This document shows positions 21,001 through 26,914 of a stretch of DNA of 34,053 nucleotides, piece by piece. Location: NCBI GenBank assembly GCA_014859605.1, contig JACUTW010000021.1, positions 1 through 34,053 of the forward strand, in the 5' to 3' direction. The first letter of the stretch is position 1; every line of letters begins with the position of its first letter. The notes below the pieces were generated by a model, which had not been told where the DNA came from, did not search any database, and was given only the letters and a program-made list of their open reading frames with translations. This DNA is from Desulfuromonadales bacterium. GTDB lineage: Bacteria > Desulfobacterota > Desulfuromonadia > Desulfuromonadales > UBA2197. Position numbers and translations under genes: made by a program.

Positions 21001-21200
21001 TCGCTTCCTTAAGCGTCTTCACTTACGAGATCGAGAGGCCGGTCATTGCGCCGCCCGAGCCCGAAGTGCAGGACCCGGATTCGTCAGAGGCCGAGGCGGT
21101 GGCGGTGGCGGGCGTAGAAGCGGTAGAAGCCGTCGGGGTCGTGGAGAGCGCCGAGGAACTGCCGGTTGCAGCTCTTCGACCGGAGACGGCTCCGAAGTGA
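18027..21200 (+). CDS. Large TPR-repeat lipoprotein
   Basis: This is a 1057-residue protein. The N-terminus has a lipoprotein signal, LPLLLSAC, with the acylated Cys at residue 21 followed by Gln, which normally means sorting to the outer membrane. After a low-complexity Ala/Pro/Glu linker (about 90-160), many TPR/BamD-like repeats run from about 170 to 960 (VEAIELYKKLLNDYPEYARN; YQMSRAYEELGRVEEAMEVM; FRRAEYFFTRRRYLDAEEAY). The last 50 residues are an acidic Ala/Val/Glu tail with short repeats (VEAVEAVGVVE). ATG 18027 overlaps the previous TGA by 4 bases. Architecture recalls large TPR lipoproteins of gliding or export machines such as Myxococcus GltE/AglT, although much longer; that comparison is by architecture only. 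Confidence 0.88.
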   Translation: MRRSNWLCWSALALPLLLSACQSGSSKDTIAKLRHMHIEIKEEKIEGGLEKAMEGYRRFLEETPASAMTPEAIRRLADLKVEREYGLLSGATVAERRATATALPPPEKAARPVGPPASSVPALATEPVTGESTADFEKRTAQSQLPGPATEGAGDDADDLERVGTVEAIELYKKLLNDYPEYARNDQVLYQMSRAYEELGRVEEAMEVMNRLVQDYPRSRYIDEVQFRRAEYFFTRRRYLDAEEAYGSIVTIGVTSSYYQLALYKLGWTFYKQELYDEALHRFIALLDYKVSVGYDFAQTADEPERKRVDDTFRIISLSFSNLGGADSVVEYFNLHGKRSYEDGVYSNLGEFYFDKRRYSDAAATYNAFVSRNPFHKVAPQFAMRVIEIHLAGAFPSLVIDAKKQFATNYGLKAEYWQHFEPSTRPEVLAWLKTNLTDLANHYHALYQSPQQIKDKKTNFGEALHWYREFLTSFPMDPESPAINYMLADLFLENRSFDLAAVEYEKTAYDYPRHEKSAQAGYAAIFAYREHLAGVAVAAKDQVKREVVRSSLKFADTYPEHEKAAMILGAAADDLYDLQDYEPAVAVARKLIEVFPGAEVGILRAAWLVVGHSTYELLRYNEAEIAYSNVLTLLPAGDKTREALTDNLAASIYKQGEQANALEDYRAAAEHFLRVGRMAPTSKIRVTAEYDAAVALMQLTDWKQAAIVLLGFRDLFPGHALQPEVTRKIAFVYREDGLFALAADEYERVERESRDDEVRRGALLIAAELHDKAGNRDRTLVVYRRYVGYFPQPLEINLEIRDKIADLLKEKDDQKGYLKELGEIVALDAAAGRARTARTRFLGGKAALVLTEPKYASFAEVRLAKPFDVNLRKKRELMKAATQAFTKLLDYEIGEVTAAATFYLAEIYAHFCKALLESERPDGLSPLELEQYELAIEEQAYPFEDKAIEVHEKNLELLTVGIYNVWIDKSLEKLAVSVPARYAKPEEPSAILASLSVFTYEIERPVIAPPEPEVQDPDSSEAEAVAVAGVEAVEAVGVVESAEELPVAALRPETAPK

Positions 21201-21251
21201 CCGCGTGGAAACATATTGATTTTTTGATTGTAAAGGGAAGGCGGTGCTGTC

Positions 21252-21950
21252 ATGCAAAAAACTGATAAACAACGGAGGCCGGGCCCTTGCGCCCGAAGCC
21301 GCGCCCTCTTCGCCGCCGTAACCATGGGGTTGGGATTTCTGGCGGGGTGCACAACCGGAGCCAAGGTGCCGACGCCGGTAATTGTCGAAGCCGCGCCCCC
21401 CGTGGTGGAGGAGGTCACCACAATAGCGCGCCTCGGTGATGGGCGGGAAGGGTTTGTCATCCAGGAGGTCCCTGGCTCCGATAGTGAGTCGGCCAATGAT
21501 TTTGAGCGGGCCGTGGTCATGATGCAAGCGGGAGATTATGCCAGCGCCAGTACCGTGTTGGAGAAAGTGATCGAGCGCACCCCCGGCGTGACGGCCCCTT
21601 ACATCAATCTGGCGATAGCTTGCAGGCATAACGGCAAGCCGGAGCTGGCCGAGCAGCATCTGCAAAAAGCTCTGGAGTTGATTCCGGCGCACCCGGTGGC
21701 GAGCAATGAATACGGCTTGCTGCTGCGCAAAGCCGGGCGCTTTGCCGAAGCCCGGGGGATCTATGAAAAGACCCTGTTGACTTTTCCCGACTATAGCCCG
21801 GCGCACAAAAATCTCGGGATTCTCTGTGACATTTACATGAAAGATCTGGCGTGTGCCCTCGAACATTACGAAAGCTATAGCGAGGCCGTACCAAAGGATG
21901 AGCAGGTCAAACTCTGGGTTGCCGATCTGCGCGTCCGGCTCGGCCGTTAA
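21252..21950 (+). CDS. TPR-repeat lipoprotein
   Basis: This is a 232-residue protein. The lipobox is LGFLAGC, with the acyl-Cys at residue 33 after a long basic N-region (QRRPGPCARSR). A Pro/Val/Glu linker leads to TPR units from about residue 75 (FERAVVMMQAGDYASASTVL; PYINLAIACRHNGKPELAEQ; EYGLLLRKAGRFAEARGIYE), ending with LGR. GGAAGG lies about 10 bases before ATG 21252. It is 51 bases after the larger TPR lipoprotein and in the same direction. It is likely an outer-membrane pilotin-like or scaffold subunit of the same complex; no specific family is recognised. Confidence 0.87.
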   Translation: MQKTDKQRRPGPCARSRALFAAVTMGLGFLAGCTTGAKVPTPVIVEAAPPVVEEVTTIARLGDGREGFVIQEVPGSDSESANDFERAVVMMQAGDYASASTVLEKVIERTPGVTAPYINLAIACRHNGKPELAEQHLQKALELIPAHPVASNEYGLLLRKAGRFAEARGIYEKTLLTFPDYSPAHKNLGILCDIYMKDLACALEHYESYSEAVPKDEQVKLWVADLRVRLGR

Positions 21951-21999
21951 AGCGAGCGCTGCACATTTGGGTAAACGTGGATCAGCCAAGGGAGTTTAT

Positions 22000-22323
22000 A
22001 TGTATCGAATTTTTGTCCTCATCCTTTGCCTGATGCTCTTTCCTGCTCTAACGGTCAGGGCGGAGGGGGAGAAGGCCGATGAGCCGGTCGAGAAGTCTGA
22101 GAAGTCTGATGATGCCAAGATGGTTTCGGGCATGTCCATCGTCGGCAATGATGAAGCCCCGAAAGCCTTGTATATTGTTCCCTGGAAAAGCTCGGAAATC
22201 GGGGCGGAGACAAATCTGAGCATGATGTTAACTGAAAACGCCATGCCGGTAGATCGCGATGTGTTTATGCGGCAATTGGATTTTTTCGAGGTGAGTACGG
22301 CGTACACAAAGAAGGAGCATTGA
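22000..22323 (+). CDS. Small secreted protein of unknown function, upstream of ExbB
   Basis: This is a 107-residue protein. The frame is open further upstream (to 21853, inside the previous gene), but ATG 22000 has AAGGGAG 5 bases before it and begins a signal peptide (FVLILCLMLFPALTVRA). The mature part is short: a charged Glu/Lys/Asp segment and then a compact motif, SGMSIVGNDEAPKALYIVPW, with KSSEIG after it. The tail contains MPVDRDVFMRQLDFFEV. I do not recognise a named family. The placement just before the motor genes suggests a periplasmic adaptor or regulator of the motor. The gene is real on start, signal and context; the function is unknown. Confidence 0.82.
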   Translation: MYRIFVLILCLMLFPALTVRAEGEKADEPVEKSEKSDDAKMVSGMSIVGNDEAPKALYIVPWKSSEIGAETNLSMMLTENAMPVDRDVFMRQLDFFEVSTAYTKKEH

Positions 22324-22391
22324 TGCAGTTTTTCTAGTAGGGGTACTTTAAAGGATTAAGTTTCAGCTTGCCGGATATCGGAGGATTACTG

Positions 22392-23042
22392 ATGGGTTTC
22401 ATTTATGGCGTACTAGGTTTCTTTAAGAATGGCGGTTTGTTTATGTACCCCATTCTCTTTGTCTTTGCGATGGGGGCGGCGATCGCATATGAACGCTGGG
22501 TCCAGCTAAACCGCACCCGAATCAAAAATGAAAATATGTGGAATTCGCTGCAACCGGTGCTGGCCGGGGGAAAATTTGACAATGCCCGGGAACTGGTGAA
22601 CAACGATGACTCGACTCTCGCGCAAATGCTGGGCATGGGTCTGGCGTTACAGGGCGCGGTGCGCCGCCGGGAAGAGATCGAAATTGCCATGGAGGAGAGC
22701 TTGATGGAGATCGTCCCGCAGTTGGAAAAGCGCACCTCCTATGTGGCGCTGCTCTCGAACATTGCCACCCTGCTCGGCTTGCTCGGCACCATTATGGGGC
22801 TGATCGAGGCCTTTACGGCGGTCGCCAACGCCAATCCCGCCGAGAAAGCCGACCTGTTGTCCGCCAGCATCTCGGTGGCCATGAACACCACGGCTTTCGG
22901 GCTGATCGCCGCGATTCCCTTGCTGATAGTCCATGCCGTTCTGACGACGACCACGGCCCAGATCGTCGACAATCTCGAAATGGTCTCGGTAAAGACCCTG
23001 AACATTATCTCCCATTGTGCCAAGCGAGCAGACCATGGCTAA
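22392..23042 (+). CDS. ExbB/TolQ/MotA-family proton channel subunit (copy 1)
   Basis: This is a 216-residue protein. ATG 22392 has GGAGG 7 bases upstream, so the longer TTG reading from 22368 is rejected. It has the ExbB/TolQ layout: TM1 near residues 17-36 (MYPILFVFAMGAAIAYERW), a cytoplasmic loop with the EIAMEESLMEIVPQLEKR segment, TM2 (YVALLSNIATLLGLLGTIMG) and TM3 (TAFGLIAAIPLLIVHAVL), with the conserved A-x-x-T-x-x-G-L-x-x-A-I-P pattern. These proteins form pentameric stators that use proton flow to work on periplasmic partners. The gene overlaps the following exbD-type gene by 8 bases. No long N-terminal extension of the TtpC type is present. Confidence 0.95.
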   Translation: MGFIYGVLGFFKNGGLFMYPILFVFAMGAAIAYERWVQLNRTRIKNENMWNSLQPVLAGGKFDNARELVNNDDSTLAQMLGMGLALQGAVRRREEIEIAMEESLMEIVPQLEKRTSYVALLSNIATLLGLLGTIMGLIEAFTAVANANPAEKADLLSASISVAMNTTAFGLIAAIPLLIVHAVLTTTTAQIVDNLEMVSVKTLNIISHCAKRADHG

Positions 23043-23514
23043 AAAACAGAGAAAACAACACGAGCCCCCGGAGCTGGACATCACCACCTTCCTGAATTTA
23101 ATGGTGGTATTGATCCCCTTTCTACTCATCAGCGCGGTCTTTTCGCGCATAACGATCATGGAGCTGAGTGTGCCGATCGGTGCGGGCGGTGCGTCCAATA
23201 AGCCGAATTTCACCATCGAAGTGATCATCCGCAATCTAGGTCTGGAGATTGCCGATGGCTCCTCGGTCGTCGCGGCTATTCCGAAAAAAGGTGATCAGCA
23301 CGACATGAAAAAGCTCTCCGAGCTGCTTGTCCGTCTGAAGGCGCAATATCCGGAGAAGGAGGATGCGACAGTCTTGATGGAGCCGAAGATCGAATACGAT
23401 TATCTGATTCAGGTCATGGATGCCGTACGCAGTGCTGAAATACGGTCACCTGGGAGCGGTGCTACGCAGAATATGGTCCTCTTCCCCAATATATCCATTG
23501 GAGATGCGCCATGA
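23035..23514 (+). CDS. ExbD/TolR-family protein with Asn at the conserved TM Asp
   Basis: This is a 159-residue protein. ATG 23035 is preferred over GTG 23017. It has a single N-terminal membrane segment (about 18-38) and a periplasmic domain ending in a typical ExbD pattern (TVLMEPKIEYDYLIQVMDAV). In the family the membrane segment opens with a motif like VTPFID, whose Asp carries protons. Here the aligned stretch is ITTFLN, so Asn21 (codon 23095-23097) stands in for the Asp. There is an Asp at residue 17, just before the membrane segment. It overlaps both neighbours (8 bases and ATGA). It is probably a non-translocating partner of the next ExbD protein; that role is inference. Confidence 0.9.
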   Translation: MAKKQRKQHEPPELDITTFLNLMVVLIPFLLISAVFSRITIMELSVPIGAGGASNKPNFTIEVIIRNLGLEIADGSSVVAAIPKKGDQHDMKKLSELLVRLKAQYPEKEDATVLMEPKIEYDYLIQVMDAVRSAEIRSPGSGATQNMVLFPNISIGDAP

Positions 23515-24008
23515 ACGATAGTCGACGCATGAAACGGATGGGGCGGAACAGGAAAAAGGCGCCCGGCTTGAATCTGACCTCGCTCATGGATGTCTTTACC
23601 ATTCTGGTCTTTTTCCTGCTCTTTAACTCCGGCTCCAGCGAAGTGCTGGAGGCGCCTAAACAGATCAAGCTGCCCAACTCCGCGGTCGAGGCTAAACCGC
23701 GGGAACAGACGGTCGTGATCATGATCAGTCATGACGTTATTCTGGTACAGGGCGAAGCGGTGATCAGTACCGCCGAACTGACTAATACCAAGGGTGACCT
23801 GATTGGACCAATCACCGAGCGGCTCAAACAGCTCGAACGCAGTATTATCGGCGGAAGCACCCAGACGGTCGTGGAAAGCAAGGAAGTCACCATCCTTGCC
23901 GATAAAACGATTCCCTTCAGCGTGATCAAAAAGGTCATGTCCTCTTGCACGAATTCCGGATACGGGAAGATCTCTCTCGCCGTTATCCAGCAAGCAGCGA
24001 AGAGCTGA
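23511..24008 (+). CDS. ExbD/TolR-family protein with intact TM Asp
   Basis: This is a 165-residue protein. ATG 23511 overlaps the previous TGA (ATGA), with GGAG 7 bases upstream. A basic N-terminus (MKRMGRNRKK) precedes the membrane segment LTSLMDVFTILVFFLLFNSG. Asp27 (codon 23589-23591) occupies the conserved proton-relay position of ExbD/TolR. The periplasmic part (about 45-165) has the family's beta-alpha pattern and ends with IPFSVIKKVMSSCTNSGYGK. With the adjacent ExbB and the other ExbD it would form a PMF-driven stator like AglR-AglQ-AglS or ExbB-ExbD. Confidence 0.93.
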   Translation: MNDSRRMKRMGRNRKKAPGLNLTSLMDVFTILVFFLLFNSGSSEVLEAPKQIKLPNSAVEAKPREQTVVIMISHDVILVQGEAVISTAELTNTKGDLIGPITERLKQLERSIIGGSTQTVVESKEVTILADKTIPFSVIKKVMSSCTNSGYGKISLAVIQQAAKS

Positions 24009-24009
24009 T

Positions 24010-25425
24010 ATGAGTGCCGCAAAGACTTCCTTGGCCGCTGAATTGGCGCCACTCCAGACGCAGATCGAGCAGACACGGGGAGAAATCCGGCTGCTCGAAG
24101 GTGAACTGCGGACTGTATTGACAGAAAATGAATCGTTTTCAGCAGATAAACAACGCTTCGACGCACTGCGCGACGTTTGCACCGCCCTCGATGCCTTGGG
24201 TAATTTGGGAGCATCTCGGCTATTTTGGGAAGAATTGCTCGACGAAGACACCCTTGTTGCAGATCATCTGGGCCGGCTGCGGGGTTATATTTCCGAGTTT
24301 GAAGAGGAGATACGCGGCACCCAGGAAAAACACGCATCGCTCAAGGCACAGATCAACAAACGTCAGCATGATTTGAACTTCCTGGATGAAGAGGTCCGAC
24401 AGGCGCATGCCCGTGAGGAGCGCCGCAATGACGAGCTTCTCATTGAGCGAAAGGCCTCACCCATCCCCTATCGCTCCATGGTCATGCCCTGGAATAACCA
24501 GGGCGAGGTGGAAAAGCGCTTTCGTCTAGCCTTGCTGGTCGCTTTGTTGTTCTGCATCAGTTTTGGTACGGTCATCCCGCTGTGGAAACTGCCGGTACGG
24601 GATCGCTCGGCCGTGGTCGTGGTTCCGGAACGTCTGGCCATGCTGGTGAAAAAAGAGCAGCCGAAACCGGAGAAGTTGCCGGAACGCCCCAAAGAAGAAA
24701 AGAAGCCCGAGAAAGAGCAGGACAAAGTAGCGGAGCAGCCGAAGGAAGACCGGCCGAAGTCGCCCGCAACGACGGTCGAAACACAGAATGCGCGTAAAAA
24801 AGCAGAGAGTACCGGGGTTCTGGCCTTTAAGGAGGCCTTTAGCGATCTGATGGAAGAGACCCCGGTTGCGCGGCTCGGTCTCGAGTCCAATGTCAGCGCC
24901 CAGAGCGGGGCGGCAGGTCAGGCCCAGGCCAGTCGCTCCATGGTTGCCATGCAGTCCTCGGGTGGCGGCGGTTCCAGTGGTGGTATCAGCAATTCCGCCG
25001 TCAGTCGCAATATCGGCACCGGGGGCGGCGGCGGGGGTAACCGTCTTGGCGGTGTGGCTTTTGCCCGCGTCGAGAGCACCGTTGCCGGGCTGAAGGAAGA
25101 GGCGCGGCCGCTGACAACCGGGACTGGTCCGGCCCGAACCGACGAAGAGATTCAGATTGTCTTCGACAAATACAAGGCGACGCTTTATCGGATCTACAAT
25201 ACCGAATTGCGCAAGAATCCGACCCTGCGCGGAAAGATTATCCTGCGCATTACCATCGAGCCTGGTGGTGAGGTCTCTGCCTGTTCGGTGCAGTCGAGCG
25301 ATCTCGCTTCACCGGAGTTGGTAGCCCAGATTGTGGAGCGCGTCAAGAAAATCAACTTCGGGCCGAAGGAGAAGGTTCCCAGGACCACCATTATGTACCC
25401 GATAGATTTCCTGCCGGCCGGCTAG
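24010..25425 (+). CDS. TonB-like energy transducer with AgmX/PglI-type C-terminal domain
   Basis: This is a 471-residue protein. A 171-residue N-terminal part is predicted to be cytoplasmic and rich in coiled coil (LQTQIEQTRGEIRLLEGELR; later HASLKAQINKRQHDLNFLDE). One membrane segment follows (about 172-193, LALLVALLFCISFGTVIPLW). Next comes a Lys/Pro/Glu-rich, TonB-like extended linker (about 210-255) and a Gly/Ser-rich stretch. The C-terminal domain (about 385-471) has the AgmX/PglI TonB-like pattern (LYRIYNTELRKNPTLRGKI; LRITIEPGGEVSACSV; INFG...). That domain family includes Myxococcus gliding proteins (GltG/GltJ) that carry motor force across the periplasm. It starts 1 base after the exbD stop. 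The large cytoplasmic N-terminus is unusual for plain TonB. Confidence 0.88.
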   Translation: MSAAKTSLAAELAPLQTQIEQTRGEIRLLEGELRTVLTENESFSADKQRFDALRDVCTALDALGNLGASRLFWEELLDEDTLVADHLGRLRGYISEFEEEIRGTQEKHASLKAQINKRQHDLNFLDEEVRQAHAREERRNDELLIERKASPIPYRSMVMPWNNQGEVEKRFRLALLVALLFCISFGTVIPLWKLPVRDRSAVVVVPERLAMLVKKEQPKPEKLPERPKEEKKPEKEQDKVAEQPKEDRPKSPATTVETQNARKKAESTGVLAFKEAFSDLMEETPVARLGLESNVSAQSGAAGQAQASRSMVAMQSSGGGGSSGGISNSAVSRNIGTGGGGGGNRLGGVAFARVESTVAGLKEEARPLTTGTGPARTDEEIQIVFDKYKATLYRIYNTELRKNPTLRGKIILRITIEPGGEVSACSVQSSDLASPELVAQIVERVKKINFGPKEKVPRTTIMYPIDFLPAG

Positions 25426-25501
25426 ACGGCCGCTGTTGGCGGGATTTTCCCTGATAGTTACTAACTGGCGATAAAAACAAAACAAATTCAGGAGGTTGAA
25501 A

Positions 25502-26128
25502 ATGATTGCATTTTTCTTTAACGGCGGGGCGTTCATGTGGCCCATTCTACTGGTATTCGTCATTGGCATGAGTATCGCCGCAGAACGCTGGTATCATTTG
25601 ACCCGCACCAAGATCGGGAGCCGTAACATGTGGAATCAGCTGCATCCGGTGCTGGTGGATGGTGAGTATGGCAAGGCCCGGGAAATGGTCGAGAAGGATA
25701 GTTCTGCGCTGGCAAAAATGTTGAGCATGGGGCTGATGGTTCAAGCCGCGGGCCGGCGGCGGCAAGACATGGAAATTGCCATGGAAGAGAGCATGATGGA
25801 GATCCTCCCGGATCTGGAAAAACGGACACCTTATGTAGCGCTCTTCTCCAATATTGCCACCCTGCTCGGGCTGCTCGGTACCATCATGGGACTGATCGAA
25901 GCGTTTACCGCCGTCGCCAATGCCAACCCCGCCGAAAAAGCCGACCTGTTGTCTGCCAGTATTTCGGTCGCCATGAACACCACGGCTTTTGGTCTGATCG
26001 CCGCGATTCCGCTGTTGATCATCCATGCCATGCTGACCACCACGACCGCTCAGATCGTCGACAGCCTTGAGATGGCTTCGGTGAAGGCATTGAATATCAT
26101 CACCAATGCCGCGAGGCGGGCTGACTGA
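25502..26128 (+). CDS. ExbB/TolQ/MotA-family proton channel subunit (copy 2)
   Basis: This is a 208-residue protein. ATG 25502 has a strong AGGAGG 6 bases upstream, so the TTG at 25496 is rejected. It has the same three-TM layout as the copy at 22392. Over the TM2-loop-TM3 core I count 84 of 90 residues identical between the two, while the N-terminal third and the cytoplasmic loop differ more. It lies 76 bases after the TonB-like gene and 64 bases before the Pal-like gene, in an order like the end of a tol-pal operon. It could form a second stator or a mixed ExbB ring with copy 1. Confidence 0.95.
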   Translation: MIAFFFNGGAFMWPILLVFVIGMSIAAERWYHLTRTKIGSRNMWNQLHPVLVDGEYGKAREMVEKDSSALAKMLSMGLMVQAAGRRRQDMEIAMEESMMEILPDLEKRTPYVALFSNIATLLGLLGTIMGLIEAFTAVANANPAEKADLLSASISVAMNTTAFGLIAAIPLLIIHAMLTTTTAQIVDSLEMASVKALNIITNAARRAD

Positions 26129-26192
26129 TCTTGATTGAGCAGTCGGTTCGGAAAGGTACATTAACCGCAAACCTGCATCCAAGGAGAATTAC

Positions 26193-26744
26193 ATGTTTCG
26201 ACAAGGACTCATCTTTTGTTTAGCCGCCACTTTGCTTTTTAACGCGGGATGCGCGACGACCAAGGCTCCGGAAGAAGCAGCGATCACTCCGCCACCGATC
26301 CAGAGCGAGGCGCCCCCCGCAGTGGCGGATCAGGGGAGCACGGACAACGCTGTCGTCGCCGCGCCGGAAGTCGTGGCCGAACCAGTGGTCGCGACACCGG
26401 TGGAACCGCTGCCGGTGCTGCAGAGTGTCCCCTTCGAGTATGATCAGCATCTGCTGACTGCCGCGGCCCGGGAGATTCTCGGCGCGAACGTTGCGATCCT
26501 CAAGGCGCAAAGTCAATTGCGGGTCACCCTCGCGGGCTATTGCGACGAGCGTGGAGCGGACCAGTACAACATTGCGTTGGGCGAACGCCGGGCCGAGTCG
26601 GTACGCAACTACCTCCTTTCCCGCGGGATCAGCGCAGGGCGTCTGGAAGCCGTTTCGTATGGTGAGGAAAAACCCCTCGATCCGGGGCACGATGAGGACG
26701 CCTGGGCCAAGAACCGGCGCGTCGAATTTGACCCGCAGTCCTGA
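26193..26744 (+). CDS. Pal-like OmpA-domain lipoprotein
   Basis: This is a 183-residue protein. AAGGAG lies 6 bases before the ATG. The lipobox LLFNAGC puts the acyl-Cys at residue 20. An Ala/Pro/Val/Glu linker leads to an OmpA/Pal domain (about 78-183) with the Pal signature GYCDERGADQYNIALGERRA and the ending WAKNRRVEF. Asp118 and the Arg of GERRA are the peptidoglycan-binding residues of the family. It anchors the outer membrane to peptidoglycan. Being last in this motor cluster, it is likely the dedicated Pal of this system rather than the general tol-pal copy, since no tolB is present; I cannot exclude that it is the cell's only Pal. Confidence 0.93.
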   Translation: MFRQGLIFCLAATLLFNAGCATTKAPEEAAITPPPIQSEAPPAVADQGSTDNAVVAAPEVVAEPVVATPVEPLPVLQSVPFEYDQHLLTAAAREILGANVAILKAQSQLRVTLAGYCDERGADQYNIALGERRAESVRNYLLSRGISAGRLEAVSYGEEKPLDPGHDEDAWAKNRRVEFDPQS

Positions 26745-26782
26745 GCCGGGAAGAACCACTTTGTAAGCGGTTATGATCTTGT

Positions 26783-26826
26783 CCAACAAACGAAGGCGGG
26801 CCATTTGGTTCGCCTTCGTTTGTTGG
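26783..26826 (+). terminator. Long hairpin after the envelope cluster
   Basis: CCAACAAACGAAGGCG (26783-26798) pairs perfectly over 16 bases with 26811-26826, leaving a 12-base loop. It lies 38 bases after the pal-like stop and before the next unrelated gene. There is no T-run on either side, so it may terminate weakly, protect the 3' end, or act in both directions. Confidence 0.65.
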
Positions 26827-26845
26827 GGCCGCCGTGGCCGGGTGC

Positions 26846-26876
26846 TTGCAATCAGCAGGGCGATCTGCTAAATAAT
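26846..26876 (+). promoter_or_regulatory. Possible promoter of the MscS-type gene
   Basis: TTGCAA (26846-26851) and AATAAT (26871-26876) resemble -35 and -10 boxes but with a 19-base spacer. A small inverted repeat, AGCAG...CTGCT (26854-26869), sits between them. It is in the right place: after the hairpin and about 39 bases before the start. The match is weak and unproven. Confidence 0.25.
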
Positions 26877-26914
26877 CCGCAATTAAATCCCGGCGTAACT
26901 ATGGATCTCACCAC

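Noticed and set aside
21084-21989. 301-codon minus-strand frame across the two TPR lipoprotein genes
   Set aside because: It overlaps two well-supported + strand genes and encodes no recognisable domain.
22392-26744. Standard tol-pal operon
   Set aside because: There are two ExbB and two ExbD genes and an AgmX-type transducer, no TolB, and the gene order differs; only the Pal-like gene fits directly.
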